64,000 bases of DNA. Origin: Solwaraspora sp. WMMA2056 (GTDB taxonomy: Bacteria; Actinomycetota; Actinomycetes; Mycobacteriales; Micromonosporaceae). Location: assembly GCF_030345095.1 (NCBI RefSeq), contig NZ_CP128360.1, positions 3,720,001 to 3,784,000 on the forward strand. The letters are read 5' to 3'. Shown one piece after another: positions 1-9,562 of this stretch; position 1 is the first letter of the stretch; each line of letters begins with the position of its first letter. The position numbers and the translations under genes were made by a program. The notes below the pieces were generated by a model. The model made no database searches. It was given only the letters and a program-made list of their open reading frames with translations, and had not been told where the DNA came from.

Positions 1-162
1 GTCGGCGGTGGCGCCCTTGAAGGTGACCCCGCAGCCGTCGGTGCCGACCACCTCGGCGCGTACCAGCGCGGACAGGCCCTGCTCGCCGGGTGCGCGGACC
101 GGCAGGTCGGGCGGGTCGGCGACGAAGGTCTCGTGGGGGACCAGAGGTGGACGGTACGGCAT
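1..162 (-). CDS. Unidentified protein, N-terminal 54 residues only
   Basis: The frame opens with ATG at 162, eight bases after a GGAG ribosome-binding site, and runs off the window's left edge. The 54 visible residues begin MPYRPPLVPHETF and are rich in Pro, Ala and Val, with no signal peptide, so the product is probably cytoplasmic. I do not recognise the family from this fragment. It is divergent from the GH42 beta-galactosidase at 294, and the two share a 131-base intergenic region holding a palindromic operator. A role in sugar metabolism is likely but is inferred only from position. Confidence 0.6.
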   Translation of the reverse strand, partial: MPYRPPLVPHETFVADPPDLPVRAPGEQGLSALVRAEVVGTDGCGVTFKGATAD

Positions 163-246
163 GCGGTCTCCTTTTCCGGCACCCGAGGGCGCTGCGAGCG
201 CGCGACGCTCCCTGATGGAGCGGCCGGCAGCGGCGGCGGCTAAATT

Positions 247-271
247 AGTTTCTTTGGTAACCCAACAAACT
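247..271. promoter_or_regulatory. Palindromic operator between divergent sugar genes
   Basis: A 25-bp imperfect palindrome has half-sites AGTTTCTTTGG and CCCAACAAACT around a central TAA; the arms pair at 9 of 11 positions. It is AT-rich within a very GC-rich region and lies 23 bases before the GH42 start and 85 bases before the divergent gene. That position suits a repressor site controlling both promoters. The A/T-tract form resembles operators of ROK or LacI-type sugar regulators, but no regulator gene is visible nearby, so the protein that binds it is unknown. Confidence 0.6.
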
Positions 272-293
272 GTCAACGCCGGAGGGAGCGCCG

Positions 294-2321
294 ATGCGCT
301 GGCCGAAAGGACTCGACGGACTCTGCTACGGCGGGGACTACAACCCGGAGCAGTGGCCGGAGTCCACCTGGGTCGAGGACGTGTCGCTGATGCGCAAGGC
401 CCAGGTCAACCTGGTGACCGTCGGCGTGTTCGCCTGGTCCCGGCTGGAGCCACAGCCTGGCCGGTACGTCGTGGACTGGCTGGACCGGGTACTGGACCTG
501 CTGCACGACGGCGGCGTCAAGGTCGTGCTGGCCACCCCCACCGCCGCGCCGCCACCCTGGTTCTCCCTGGCCCACCCCGACGCGCTGCCGGTCACCGCCG
601 AGGGCGTACGGCTGCACCACGGCAGCCGCGACACCTACTGCGCGGCGGCCCCGGCGTACCGGGACGCGGCCCGCGCCGTCGCGACGATGCTCGCCGAGCG
701 CTACCGCGACCACCCGGCGTTGGCGATGTGGCACGTGCACAACGAGTACGGCACCATCTGCCACTGCCCGCACGCCGCCGCGGCGTTCCGGCGCTGGCTG
801 CGGGAGCGCTACGGCGACCTCGACGGCCTCAACCAGGCGTGGACCGGCTCGTTCTGGAGCCAGAGCTACTCCGACTGGGCGCAGGTCGACGTACCCCGCG
901 CCACCCAGTACCTGGCCAACCCCACCCAGGTGCTGGACTTCCGACGGTTCTGGTCCGACGAACTGCTCGCCGCCTACGTCGAGCAGCGTGACGTGCTGCG
1001 CCGGGCCACCCCGGACGTGCCGGTGACCACCAACTACGTCCTGGCCGACTGGGTGCCGGTGGACCACGCCCGATGGTCGAGCGAGGTCGACCTGGTCGCC
1101 ATCGACCACTACCCGGGCGAGACCGACGGGCGCGCCGAGGAGCAGACCGCGTTCGCCGCCGACCTGGCCCGGTCCTGGGCCGGCCGCCGGCCGTGGCTGC
1201 TGATGGAGAGCGCCCCGAACCTGATCTACCGGTACGCCGAGGGCGTCTACGCCGGCAAGGAACCGGACCGGATGCTGCGGCACAGTCTCGCCCACGTCGC
1301 CCGGGGTTCCCGGGGCGCGATGTTCTTCCAGTGGCGGGCCCCGCGCGGCGGCGCGGAGGTGTTCCACTCGGCGATGGTCCCGCACGCCGGTGCCGACAGC
1401 CGGACCTTCCAGGCGACGACCCGCCTCGGCGAACTGCTGACCGGGCTGGCCGAGACCGACGCCGGCACCGTGGCGGCCCACGCCGCGATCAGCTGGGACG
1501 CCGCCAGCGGGTGGGCACTGCAGCATCCCGGCATGCCGTCGCGGCACATCTCGTACGCCGACGAGGTGGCCGCCGCGTACCGGGCCCTGTGGCGGTGCGG
1601 CGTCACCACCGACGTGGTCTGCCCGACGGCGGCCACCTTCGATCTGACCGGCTACCGGATGCTGGTGCTGCCCGCCCTGTACCTGATGAGCGACGCCGTC
1701 GCCGATGCCGTCGCCGCGTGGGTGCACGACGGTGGACATCTGGTGGTGAGCTACCTGTCCGGGGTGGCCGATCCGGCGGCCCAGGTGCGCCTCGGCGGCT
1801 ACCCCGGGGCGCTGCGTGACCTGCTCGGCGTACGGGCCGAACAGTTCCTGCCGTTGGAGCCTGCGGCGACGGTACGGCTGACCGGCGGACGGACCGGTCG
1901 GCTCTGGCAGGAACGGCTCACCGCGCCCGACGCCGACCCGGTGCTGCGCTACGCCGCCGGGGTGCTGGCCGGCCAGCCGGCGGTCACCCGCCGCCGGGTC
2001 GGTGCCGGGACGGCGTGGTACCTGTCCACCCGGTTGGACGACGACGGCTACCGCGACCTGCTCGCGGTGATCGCCGCCGAGGCGGGCGTGCTGCCGGTGC
2101 TGCCGGGCGCGCCGGCCGGGGTCGAAGCTGTCCGCAAGGTGGCCGGCGACGATCGCTGGCTGTTCGTGTTCAACCACGGCGCCACTCCGGTCGAGGTCGA
2201 CGTCTGGGGCGAGGACCTGGTCAGCGCGAGGGTGGTCAGCGGGGCGGTGCGCATCGCCGAAGGAGGGGTGATGGTGCTGCGGGAACAGCCGCCGCGACGT
2301 CGCCGACGCCGCGCGCACTGA
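294..2321 (+). CDS. GH42 beta-galactosidase
   Basis: This 675-residue protein is a cytoplasmic glycoside hydrolase family 42 beta-galactosidase with no signal peptide. The N-terminal TIM barrel starts with GLCYGGDYNPEQWPE, a GH42 hallmark. The acid/base Glu is residue 151 in WHVHNEYG and the nucleophile Glu is residue 305 in LLMESAPN. Cysteines near 116 and 156-158 (CHCP) match the family's metal site. The trimerisation and C-terminal domains follow, so the length is normal. ATG at 294 follows a GGAGGGAG ribosome-binding site. Family members remove galactose from galacto-oligosaccharides, including pectic galactan fragments. That fits the rhamnogalacturonan lyase downstream, since galactan is a side chain of rhamnogalacturonan I. 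Confidence 0.93.
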   Translation: MRWPKGLDGLCYGGDYNPEQWPESTWVEDVSLMRKAQVNLVTVGVFAWSRLEPQPGRYVVDWLDRVLDLLHDGGVKVVLATPTAAPPPWFSLAHPDALPVTAEGVRLHHGSRDTYCAAAPAYRDAARAVATMLAERYRDHPALAMWHVHNEYGTICHCPHAAAAFRRWLRERYGDLDGLNQAWTGSFWSQSYSDWAQVDVPRATQYLANPTQVLDFRRFWSDELLAAYVEQRDVLRRATPDVPVTTNYVLADWVPVDHARWSSEVDLVAIDHYPGETDGRAEEQTAFAADLARSWAGRRPWLLMESAPNLIYRYAEGVYAGKEPDRMLRHSLAHVARGSRGAMFFQWRAPRGGAEVFHSAMVPHAGADSRTFQATTRLGELLTGLAETDAGTVAAHAAISWDAASGWALQHPGMPSRHISYADEVAAAYRALWRCGVTTDVVCPTAATFDLTGYRMLVLPALYLMSDAVADAVAAWVHDGGHLVVSYLSGVADPAAQVRLGGYPGALRDLLGVRAEQFLPLEPAATVRLTGGRTGRLWQERLTAPDADPVLRYAAGVLAGQPAVTRRRVGAGTAWYLSTRLDDDGYRDLLAVIAAEAGVLPVLPGAPAGVEAVRKVAGDDRWLFVFNHGATPVEVDVWGEDLVSARVVSGAVRIAEGGVMVLREQPPRRRRRRAH

Positions 2322-2330
2322 ACCGTTTCA
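2319..2330. promoter_or_regulatory. LacI-type operator-like palindrome
   Basis: TGAACCGTTTCA is a 12-bp near-palindrome with the central CG typical of LacI/GalR operators; TGAA and TTCA are perfect outer arms. It overlaps the GH42 stop codon and lies about 195 bases before the rhamnogalacturonan lyase start. It could control that lyase separately from the GH42 gene. The rest of 2331-2523 contains no gene that I can see. Confidence 0.45.
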
Positions 2331-2523
2331 CAATGGTGGTCCGCTGTTCGGACCAGGTCATTGATCGAAGGAAAGCGATTGCCCTACGATGGCCGCACGG
2401 GAGCCGACCCTTCTCGACCGTCGCACCGGTCGACCCTGATCCAGCACGCGCCACCGGCGTACCCCGGCCGGGCAGCCGGGCCGTCCGTCAGACGGTGGCG
2501 CCCGTCCGCTCCCGGAGACCTCC

Positions 2524-4884
2524 ATGCGTCGTGCCCGTCCGCCATCCCTGTCCCCTCCTGCCCGTGGATCATCGTCGAGCCGGTCGCTGTCGGCGGTGCT
2601 GACCGTGGCCGCGCTCACCGCCGGTGCCGGTGTCGCGACCACGGTCGTCGCCAGCTCGGCGGCTGCTGCCGCCGGCTGCGCCGTCGACTACCGGATCACC
2701 AGCCAGTGGCCGGGCGGCTTCGGCGCCAGCGTCGCCGTCACCAACCTCGGTGATCCGCTCACCTCCTGGCGGCTGACCTGGAGCTTCGGCGCCGGGCAGA
2801 CCATCACCCAGGCATGGAACGCCACGGTCGTCGCCAACGGTGCCCAGATCACCGCGGACAACGTCAGCTACAACGGCAACCTGGCCACCAACGCCCGTAC
2901 CGAATTCGGTTTCAACGGCTCCTGGACCACCAGCAATCCGGTCCCGACGGCGTTCGCACTCAACGGAACCGCCTGCACCGGCGGCGTCGCCCCGACCACC
3001 GGCGTCCCGCCGACGACCGCCCCGCCGACGACCGCCCCGCCGACCACGGCACCCCCGACCACGGCACCGCCGCCCACCACGGCGCCCCCGACCACCGCGC
3101 CACCGCCGACGACCCCGCCGCCGGTGCCGGGCCCGGGAGCCAAGCAGATGGAACGGCTCGACCGGGGCGTGATCAGCGTCCGGTCCGGCTCCGGCAACCT
3201 GGTCTCCTGGCGGCTGCTGGGCACCGAGCCGGCCAACCTCGGCTTCCACGTCTACCGGGGCGGCACCCGGATCACCTCATCGCCGGTGACCGGCTCGACC
3301 AACCACTACGACCCCGGTGCCGCGTCGAACGCCAGCTACACGGTGCGCGCGGTGGTCGACGGCACCGAACAGGCCCCGTCGCCGGCCTCGCTGACCTTCG
3401 CCAACGGCTACCTCGACGTGCCGCTGCAGGTGCCACCGGGTGGTACCACGCCGTCGGGGGAGTGGTACAGCTACTCGGCCAACGACGCCAGCGTCGGCGA
3501 CCTCGACGGTGACGGGCAGTACGAGATCGTGCTCAAGTGGGATCCGTCCAACGCCAAGGACAACTCCCAGTCCGGCTACACCGGCAACGTCTACGTCGAC
3601 GCGTACGAACTGACCGGCACCCGGCTGTGGCGCGTCGACCTGGGCCGCAACATCCGGGCCGGTGCCCACTACACCCAGTTCCAGGTCTACGACTACGACG
3701 GCGACGGCCGGGCCGAGGTGGCGATGAAGACCGCCGACGGCACCCGCGACGGCCGGGGCACGGTGATCGGCTCGGCCAGCGCCGACTACCGCAACTCGTC
3801 GGGCTACGTACTGTCCGGGCCGGAGTTCCTGACCATGTTCAACGGTCAGACCGGCGCGGCGATGTCCACCGTCAACTACGTACCGGCCCGGGGCACCGTG
3901 TCGTCGTGGGGCGACTCGTACGGCAACCGGGTGGACCGCTTCCTCGCCGGTACGGCGTACCTGGACGGCCAGCGCCCGTCGTTGATCATGTCGCGGGGCT
4001 ACTACACCCGGACCGTCGTCGTCGCGTGGGACTTCCGTAACGGCAGCCTCACCCAGCGGTGGGTGTTCGACTCCAACACCTCCGGCAACGGCGGGTACGC
4101 CGGGCAGGGCAACCACTCGCTGTCCATCGCCGACGTCGACCGCGACGGCCGCGACGAAATCGTCTTCGGTGGTGCCACCATCGACGACAACGGTCGCGGC
4201 CTGTGGAACACCAGCCTCAACCACGGCGACGCCGGCCACGTCGGTGACCTCGACCCGGGCCGGGCCGGGCTGGAGTACTTCAAGGTCCAGGAGGACGGGG
4301 CGAAGCCGTCGTCGGCGCTGATCGACGCGCGTACCGGGCAGATCATCTGGCAGACCGCCACCGGCGGCGACAACGGTCGGGGCGTGTCGGCGGACATCTG
4401 GGCCGGTAGCGCCGGCGCCGAGTCCTGGTCGTCGGCGGTCAGCGAACTGCGGTCGCCGTCCGGTGCCAACGTCGGGCGCAAGCCGTCGTCGGCCAACTTC
4501 GTGATCTGGTGGGACGGCGACCCGGTCCGCGAGCTGCTGGACCAGACCCGGATCGACAAGTACGGCACCTCCGGCGACACCCGGCTGCTCACCGGTGCCG
4601 ACGTGGCGTCGAACAACGGCACCAAGGCCACCCCGGCGCTGTCGGCGGACCTGTTCGGCGACTGGCGGGAAGAGGTGATCTGGCGGACGTCCGACTCCCG
4701 GGCGCTGCGGATCTACGCCACGCCGCACACCACCGACCGCCGCGTGCACACCTTGATGCACGACCCGCAGTACCGGGTCGCGGTCGCCTGGCAGAACACC
4801 GCCTACAACCAGCCGCCGCACCCGTCGTTCTTCATCGGCAACAACATGGCGACGCCGCCGGTGCCGAACGTCTACCTGCCGTGA
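2524..4884 (+). CDS. Secreted PL11 rhamnogalacturonan lyase with N-terminal CBM2
   Basis: This 786-residue extracellular enzyme cleaves the rhamnogalacturonan I backbone by beta-elimination. Residues 1 to about 50 form a signal peptide with a basic start, a hydrophobic core and an Ala-rich cleavage region. Residues 52 to about 155 are a CBM2 cellulose-binding domain: they open GCAVDYRITSQWPGGF and end with a second Cys that would form the usual disulfide. A PPTTAPP-repeat linker to about residue 200 leads to a PL11 catalytic beta-propeller with repeated DxDGDG calcium-type motifs such as GDLDGDGQYEIV and YDYDGDGRAEV. CBM2-PL11 fusions are common in plant-degrading actinomycetes. Cellulose binding would hold the lyase near pectin in plant cell walls. 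ATG at 2524 follows GGAGACCTCC. Confidence 0.92.
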   Translation: MRRARPPSLSPPARGSSSSRSLSAVLTVAALTAGAGVATTVVASSAAAAAGCAVDYRITSQWPGGFGASVAVTNLGDPLTSWRLTWSFGAGQTITQAWNATVVANGAQITADNVSYNGNLATNARTEFGFNGSWTTSNPVPTAFALNGTACTGGVAPTTGVPPTTAPPTTAPPTTAPPTTAPPPTTAPPTTAPPPTTPPPVPGPGAKQMERLDRGVISVRSGSGNLVSWRLLGTEPANLGFHVYRGGTRITSSPVTGSTNHYDPGAASNASYTVRAVVDGTEQAPSPASLTFANGYLDVPLQVPPGGTTPSGEWYSYSANDASVGDLDGDGQYEIVLKWDPSNAKDNSQSGYTGNVYVDAYELTGTRLWRVDLGRNIRAGAHYTQFQVYDYDGDGRAEVAMKTADGTRDGRGTVIGSASADYRNSSGYVLSGPEFLTMFNGQTGAAMSTVNYVPARGTVSSWGDSYGNRVDRFLAGTAYLDGQRPSLIMSRGYYTRTVVVAWDFRNGSLTQRWVFDSNTSGNGGYAGQGNHSLSIADVDRDGRDEIVFGGATIDDNGRGLWNTSLNHGDAGHVGDLDPGRAGLEYFKVQEDGAKPSSALIDARTGQIIWQTATGGDNGRGVSADIWAGSAGAESWSSAVSELRSPSGANVGRKPSSANFVIWWDGDPVRELLDQTRIDKYGTSGDTRLLTGADVASNNGTKATPALSADLFGDWREEVIWRTSDSRALRIYATPHTTDRRVHTLMHDPQYRVAVAWQNTAYNQPPHPSFFIGNNMATPPVPNVYLP

Positions 4885-4914
4885 CCGGGTAGCGAGGGAA
4901 CGGGAAGCGAGATG

Positions 4915-4952
4915 CGCCGCAGGGGGGACCGGAACCCGGACCCCCTGCGGCG
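4915..4952 (+). terminator. Hairpin after the rhamnogalacturonan lyase
   Basis: A perfect 12-bp stem (CGCCGCAGGGGG with CCCCCTGCGGCG) begins 31 bases after the lyase stop. The 14-base loop can pair further internally. There is no T-tract, which is usual for actinobacterial terminators. The convergent oxidoreductase gene ends at 5068, so the hairpin could serve both directions. The remaining 4953-5067 shows nothing else. Confidence 0.65.
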
Positions 4953-5067
4953 GACGCGACGACATCCACCCCACGCGTGATCTCGTGCGTCGAACCATCA
5001 CCTGACTCAAAGAGTGCCAGGCGACCATCGCGCGGCGGTGACCAGCTGATGAAACTCCTGTTTCCAG

Positions 5068-6105
5068 CTATTGATCATCATTGTCGGCGTCGCGGTGCCC
5101 TGCGGCACCGACGCCCGTCCGCCCGACCGCCGCCATGACCAGCTCGAAGGAGCGCACCCGGTCGGCGATGTCGTAGACCAGGGTGGTCAGCATCAGCTCG
5201 TCCGCTCCGGTGCGCCCGCGCAGCTCGGTCAACGCCCGGGCGACGGTGTCCGGCGAACCGATCGCCTGACCGTCGCGGCGCTGCCGGACGAACTCACGCT
5301 CATGTTCGGTGTACGGGTAGGCGGCGGCCTCCGCCGGGCTGGCCAGCGGCTCCGGCCGGCCGGAGCGCAGCCGCAGGAACGACAGCCCGGCCGGGCCGGA
5401 CAACCACTCGGCCTGCTCGTCGGTGTCGGCGCAGACCACGTTGACCGCGACCATCGCGTACGGCCGGTCCAACCACTGCGACGGGCGGAAATGCTGCCGG
5501 TACAGCGCCAGCGCCGCCAAGGTGTTGGCCGGGCTGAAATGGTGGGCGAAGGAGAACGGTAGACCGAGGGTGCCGGCCAGTTGGGCGCTGAAGCCGCTGG
5601 AGCCGAGCAGCCAGATCGCCGGCATCTGCCCCGCGCCCGGCGTGGCGGTGATCGGGCCGGGATCGCCCCGGAAGTAGCCGATCAGGGCGGCCAGCTCTTG
5701 CGGGAACGCCTCGGCGTTGAGCCCGGCCATCGTCCGCCGCAGCGCCAGGGCGGTGGCCTGGTCGGTGCCGGGTGCCCGGCCGATGCCCAGGTCGACGCGG
5801 CCAGGGTGCAGCGCCTCCAGGGTGCCGAACTGCTCGGCGACCACCAACGGTGGATGGTTGGGCAGCATCACCCCACCGGAGCCGACCCGGATCGTCGAGG
5901 TGGCGGCGGCCAGGTGGGCGAGCAGCACAGGTGGCGCGGCACTGGCGATGGCCGGCATGTTGTGGTGTTCAGCGACCCAGAACCGGCGGTAGCCGAGCTG
6001 TTCGACCCGGCGGGCCAGCTCGGTGGTGTGCCGCAGGGCTTCGCCGGCGGTGCCGCCGGCGGCGACCGGGGCCAGGTCGAGGACGGAGAGCGGTACGTCG
6101 ATCAC
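5068..6105 (-). CDS. LLM-class (luciferase-like) flavin-dependent oxidoreductase
   Basis: This soluble protein of about 345 residues has the bacterial-luciferase TIM-barrel fold. Diagnostic segments are [10 protein letters not shown] at the start, [40 protein letters not shown] and LGIGRAPG, which are typical of the MsnO8-like LLM subfamily. Such enzymes use FMN or F420 for oxygenation or hydride transfer; the substrate here cannot be told. The start is uncertain: GTG at 6105 has a GGAG almost touching it, and TTG at 6117 lies upstream without a better ribosome-binding site. The gene lies alone between two secreted glycosidase genes. Confidence 0.85.
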   Translation of the reverse strand: MIDVPLSVLDLAPVAAGGTAGEALRHTTELARRVEQLGYRRFWVAEHHNMPAIASAAPPVLLAHLAAATSTIRVGSGGVMLPNHPPLVVAEQFGTLEALHPGRVDLGIGRAPGTDQATALALRRTMAGLNAEAFPQELAALIGYFRGDPGPITATPGAGQMPAIWLLGSSGFSAQLAGTLGLPFSFAHHFSPANTLAALALYRQHFRPSQWLDRPYAMVAVNVVCADTDEQAEWLSGPAGLSFLRLRSGRPEPLASPAEAAAYPYTEHEREFVRQRRDGQAIGSPDTVARALTELRGRTGADELMLTTLVYDIADRVRSFELVMAAVGRTGVGAAGHRDADNDDQ

Positions 6106-6153
6106 ACTCCAGCCCAACCCGGCACCCGGCCGCGATCTTCCCGTACGCCCTGG

Positions 6154-7971
6154 TCAGTTGCGCCAGGTGTCGGTGAGAGTGACCGCCCCACCGGCGGGCG
6201 CGGTGGCGCTGCGGTTGGCTCCGCTCTCCCAGGTGACGGTGCCGTCCGGGTTCTTGCGCAGATACTTGTACGCGAACGTGGTGCCGGCCGGCAGGCTGAC
6301 CGTGCCCTGCCAGACCGGGTAGCTGGCCGCCGACAGCGGCACCGCCCGCGCCGGGTCCCAGCCGCCGAGCGCGCTGAGGTCACCGACGACGAAGATGTTC
6401 TGCCCCCAGCTGGTGGTGGCGGTCACCGCGAACGCGGCCGTGCTGGTGCCGTTCGGCGGTGGCGTGCTGGTCGGGCTGCCGGTCGGGGTCGGGCTGCCGG
6501 TCGGGGTCGGGGTCGGCCCGGTGCCCGGCCCGGCCGGGGCGCCGACGTGGATCGCGAGCGCGTCGTTGGCCGGCACGCTGGCGGTGAACCGGCCGGCGGC
6601 GTCGACCGTCACGGTCGGCCCGGTGCAGCCGCCACCCGGGGTGGGGTCGCCGTGCTGCACGTCGCAGTAGGTGCCGGCCGGCATCGACGTCTGGAAGGTC
6701 CGGGTCAGCGTCGAGCCTTCCTTGTTGATCGCCACGTAGGCGCGGTTGCCCCGGCCGAAGGCGATCTGGTTGTTGCCGTTGTCCCACCAGTTGACGACAC
6801 CGGTGCCGTGCGCGGCGGTGCGGAAGGCGACCATGTTGGCGATCTGCCGCCACTTGTGCTGGCAGCGCCAACCGTCGGCGTAGCAGGCGGTGACGGTGCC
6901 GCCGTTGGGCGGGCCGGCGTCGAAGTCGCTGAATTCGTAGCCGGAGTGCACGTGCGGCGACCCGTACGTCCAGGCCAGGGTGAAGACGCTGGCCAGGGTG
7001 TACGTGGAGCCGTCGCGGTAGCTGAGGGTGTCACCGCCGCGTTCGGTGTCGTGGTTGTCGACGAAGACGCCGGCCTGACCACTGGGCAGGTAACCCCAGG
7101 TGGGGCCGATGTCGCGCAGGTAGGCGAGGCGTTCGTTGAGGAAGATTCGGCGCAGGTCCCGGGCGTACCGGAATTCCTGCACGTCACCGCTGCCGAGGTA
7201 CTCCTCGGGCTGCACCGCCTCACCCGCGCCGTGGATGACCTCCTGGACCCAGTAGGCGTTCGGGTCGCTCATCTTCGACCGGATGGCGGCCAGGTCGGCC
7301 GCTGCGATGTGCTTGGCGGCGTCGATGCGGAAGCCGTCCACGCCGAGAGAGAGCAGGTCCGACAGGTACGCGGCGATCCGGCCACGCACGTAGTCACTGC
7401 CGGTGTTCAGGTCGGACAGGCCGACGAGTTCGCACTCCTGCACGTCGTAGCGGTTGCGGTAGTCGGCGATTCGGCTGCGGCAGGAGTGGAAGTCCTGTTC
7501 CTGGTAGATGCCGGGGTAGGTGTACTTGCCGTACGCCGTACCGCCGGTGCCGGTGCCCGATCCGGCGCTCATGTGGTTGACGACGGCGTCGACGATCACC
7601 TTGACCCCGGCGGCGTGGCAGGTGTCCACCATCGACCTGAACGCGGCCCGGTCGCCGAGCCGACCGGCGATCGTGTAGCTGACCGGCTGGTACGCGGTCC
7701 ACCACTGGCCGCCCTGGATGTGCTCCTGCGGCGGGGAGACCTGAACGTAGCCGTAGCCGAGTGGGCCGAGGGTGTCGCGGCACTCGCGGGCGATCGAGTC
7801 GAAGCGCCAGGAGAACAGCACCGCCGTGACGTCCCGGTCGCCCTGCGGGGCGGCGTCGGCGGTGGTGGTCCGGGTGGCGGCGCCGGCGGTGACGACGGCG
7901 GTGCTCACCAGCAGGGTGAGCGCGGCGAGTCCGACGAGTAGCCGTCGTCGGCGGGTGGTGTCGGTGGGCAC
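6154..7971 (-). CDS. Secreted GH13 alpha-amylase with C-terminal CBM20
   Basis: This 605-residue exported alpha-amylase hydrolyses internal alpha-1,4 bonds in starch. The GTG start at 7971 is preceded by GGAGGAAACCC, better than the upstream frame opening at 8001. A signal peptide with RRRR and a long hydrophobic run covers residues 1 to about 38. GH13 catalytic segments are [16 protein letters not shown] (nucleophile Asp), WVQEVIHG (acid Glu) and FVDNHDTER (transition-state Asp). A Pro/Thr/Gly linker ([16 protein letters not shown]) joins a C-terminal CBM20 starch-binding domain ([18 protein letters not shown], then [20 protein letters not shown]). The layout matches Streptomyces and Micromonospora raw-starch amylases. 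MalR-like sites lie immediately upstream. Confidence 0.95.
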   Translation of the reverse strand: MPTDTTRRRRLLVGLAALTLLVSTAVVTAGAATRTTTADAAPQGDRDVTAVLFSWRFDSIARECRDTLGPLGYGYVQVSPPQEHIQGGQWWTAYQPVSYTIAGRLGDRAAFRSMVDTCHAAGVKVIVDAVVNHMSAGSGTGTGGTAYGKYTYPGIYQEQDFHSCRSRIADYRNRYDVQECELVGLSDLNTGSDYVRGRIAAYLSDLLSLGVDGFRIDAAKHIAAADLAAIRSKMSDPNAYWVQEVIHGAGEAVQPEEYLGSGDVQEFRYARDLRRIFLNERLAYLRDIGPTWGYLPSGQAGVFVDNHDTERGGDTLSYRDGSTYTLASVFTLAWTYGSPHVHSGYEFSDFDAGPPNGGTVTACYADGWRCQHKWRQIANMVAFRTAAHGTGVVNWWDNGNNQIAFGRGNRAYVAINKEGSTLTRTFQTSMPAGTYCDVQHGDPTPGGGCTGPTVTVDAAGRFTASVPANDALAIHVGAPAGPGTGPTPTPTGSPTPTGSPTSTPPPNGTSTAAFAVTATTSWGQNIFVVGDLSALGGWDPARAVPLSAASYPVWQGTVSLPAGTTFAYKYLRKNPDGTVTWESGANRSATAPAGGAVTLTDTWRN

Positions 7972-8017
7972 GGGTTTCCTCCAGGCGGTGATGGTCCGCA
8001 AGCCCTTACTTCCATTG

Positions 8018-8054
8018 CTGCAAGAAGTCTGTAACTTGCTGGAAACTCTTGCAG
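8018..8054 (-). promoter_or_regulatory. MalR/Reg1-like operator repeats upstream of the amylase gene
   Basis: Three copies of a CTTGCAG-like word lie 47 to 83 bases before the amylase start: CTGCAAG at 8018-8024, CTTGCTGG at 8035-8042 and CTTGCAG at 8048-8054. Repeated CTTGCAG words are the known target of MalR/Reg1 repressors in Streptomyces amylase promoters. The outer two form an inverted pair. Maltose induction and glucose repression would follow by analogy; this is inference. Confidence 0.6.
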
Positions 8055-8167
8055 GCCAACGTAGAGATAGATGAACGCCACGTCAAGAGTTCGGATAGCC
8101 TCTGCGGGCGGGCGAGCGGCAGCTGACGCCGTTGCCGACGCCGTCGCCGAGCGGAGGAGTCAGGCTG

Positions 8168-9376
8168 ATGCGGATCGTCGATGCCCGGGTGATCGTGACC
8201 TGCCCGGGACGTAACTTCGTCACGTTGAAGATCGTCACCGACGACGGGGTGACCGGCGTCGGCGACGCCACCCTCAACGGCCGCGAACTGGCCGTCGCCA
8301 GCTACCTGCGCGACCACGTGGTGCCGACCCTGATCGGGCGCGACGCGGCCCGCATCGAGGACACCTGGCAGTACCTGTACCGGGGGGCGTACTGGCGGCG
8401 CGGTCCGGTCACGATGAGCGCGATTGCTGCCGTCGACACCGCACTGTGGGACATCAAGGGCAAGGTCGCCGGACTACCGGTCTACCAGTTGCTCGGCGGC
8501 CGCTGCCGCGACGGCGTCACCGTCTACGGCCACGCCAATGCCGAAACCGTCCCGGAGGTGCTCGCCGAGGTGGCCCGCTACGTCGACCTCGGCTACCGGG
8601 CCGTCCGGGTGCAGACCGCCGTACCCGGCCTGCCAGCGACGTACGGGGTCGGCAAGGACCGGATGTTCTACGAGCCCGCCGACGCGGCGATCCCCACCGA
8701 GACCACCTGGTCCACCGAACGCTACCTGGTGCACACCCCGCAGGTCTTCGCGGCGGTCCGCGACGAGTTCGGCCCGCACCTGAAACTGCTGCACGACGTC
8801 CACCACCGACTGACCCCGATCGAGGCCGCCCGCCTCGGTAAGGACCTGGAGCCGTACCGGCTGACCTGGCTGGAGGACCCGGTCCCCGCCGAGTTGCAGG
8901 AGGGCTTCCGGCTGATCCGTCAGCACACCACCACCCCGATCGCGGTCGGCGAGGTCTTCAACTCCATCTTCGACTGCCAGCAGCTGATCAAAGAACAGCT
9001 CATCGACTATGTACGGACCACGGTGGTGCGTGCCGGCGGGATCAGCCACCTGCGGCGGATCTTCGACCTGGCCGCGCTGCACCACGTCCGCAGCGGTTCG
9101 CACGGCGCCACCGACCTGTCGCCGGTCTGCATGTCCGCCGCGCTGCACGTCGACCTGAGCATCCCCAACTTCGGCCTGCAGGAGTACATGCGGCACACCG
9201 AGGCCACCGACGAGGTCTTCCCGCACTCGTACCACTACGCCGACGGCTACCTGCACCCCGGCGAGGAACCCGGGCTCGGCGTCGACATCGACGAGGAGGC
9301 GGCTGCGCGCTACCCGTACGCGCCGGCGTCGCTGCCGGTCAACCGCCTCACCGACGGGTCGATGCACAACTGGTGA
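8168..9376 (+). CDS. manD: D-mannonate dehydratase, enolase superfamily
   Basis: This 402-residue cytoplasmic enzyme belongs to the mandelate racemase/enolase superfamily and is closest to ManD, which dehydrates D-mannonate to 2-keto-3-deoxygluconate. The opening [18 protein letters not shown], the segments [10 protein letters not shown] and [11 protein letters not shown] (first metal ligand), [16 protein letters not shown] and [13 protein letters not shown] (active-site His) are typical of ManD. The length matches the family. ATG at 8168 follows GGAGGAG. Uronate catabolism would fit the pectin and galactan enzymes nearby, although some family members have little activity on mannonate. Confidence 0.88.
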   Translation: MRIVDARVIVTCPGRNFVTLKIVTDDGVTGVGDATLNGRELAVASYLRDHVVPTLIGRDAARIEDTWQYLYRGAYWRRGPVTMSAIAAVDTALWDIKGKVAGLPVYQLLGGRCRDGVTVYGHANAETVPEVLAEVARYVDLGYRAVRVQTAVPGLPATYGVGKDRMFYEPADAAIPTETTWSTERYLVHTPQVFAAVRDEFGPHLKLLHDVHHRLTPIEAARLGKDLEPYRLTWLEDPVPAELQEGFRLIRQHTTTPIAVGEVFNSIFDCQQLIKEQLIDYVRTTVVRAGGISHLRRIFDLAALHHVRSGSHGATDLSPVCMSAALHVDLSIPNFGLQEYMRHTEATDEVFPHSYHYADGYLHPGEEPGLGVDIDEEAAARYPYAPASLPVNRLTDGSMHNW

Positions 9377-9482
9377 CGCCGCGCGCGACTGCCACAGACG
9401 GCGGCCGGTGGCCACGTCCAGCCCGATCACCCCAGGGGACCACCTGTCCCGCCCAGGTGTCGATGTGCCCTCGCCGTCCACC

Positions 9483-9543
9483 ATCGAGGTGAGGCCTGTC
9501 CACGTCAATCCTGCCTCGTGACGTGGAGAGGCCTCACCTCGAT
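9483..9543. terminator. Long inverted repeat, bidirectional terminator candidate
   Basis: Two 25-base arms at 9483-9507 and 9519-9543 are complementary at 24 of 25 positions around an 11-base loop. The arms begin ATCGAGGTGAGGCCT. The structure lies between the convergent manD and GNAT genes, so a two-way terminator is the simplest reading. The stem is unusually long and nearly perfect. No flanking target duplication or transposase gene is visible to suggest a mobile element. Confidence 0.6.
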
Positions 9544-9562
9544 GCGGTGTCGATGGACATGG

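Noticed and set aside
273-2318. A 681-codon minus-strand frame opposite the GH42 gene
   Set aside because: The plus-strand GH42 protein has all family motifs; the opposite frame is His/Gly/Arg-rich and motif-free.
9483-9543. MITE or insertion-sequence end
   Set aside because: There is a single hairpin with no transposase gene and no visible target duplication; location between convergent genes favours a terminator.
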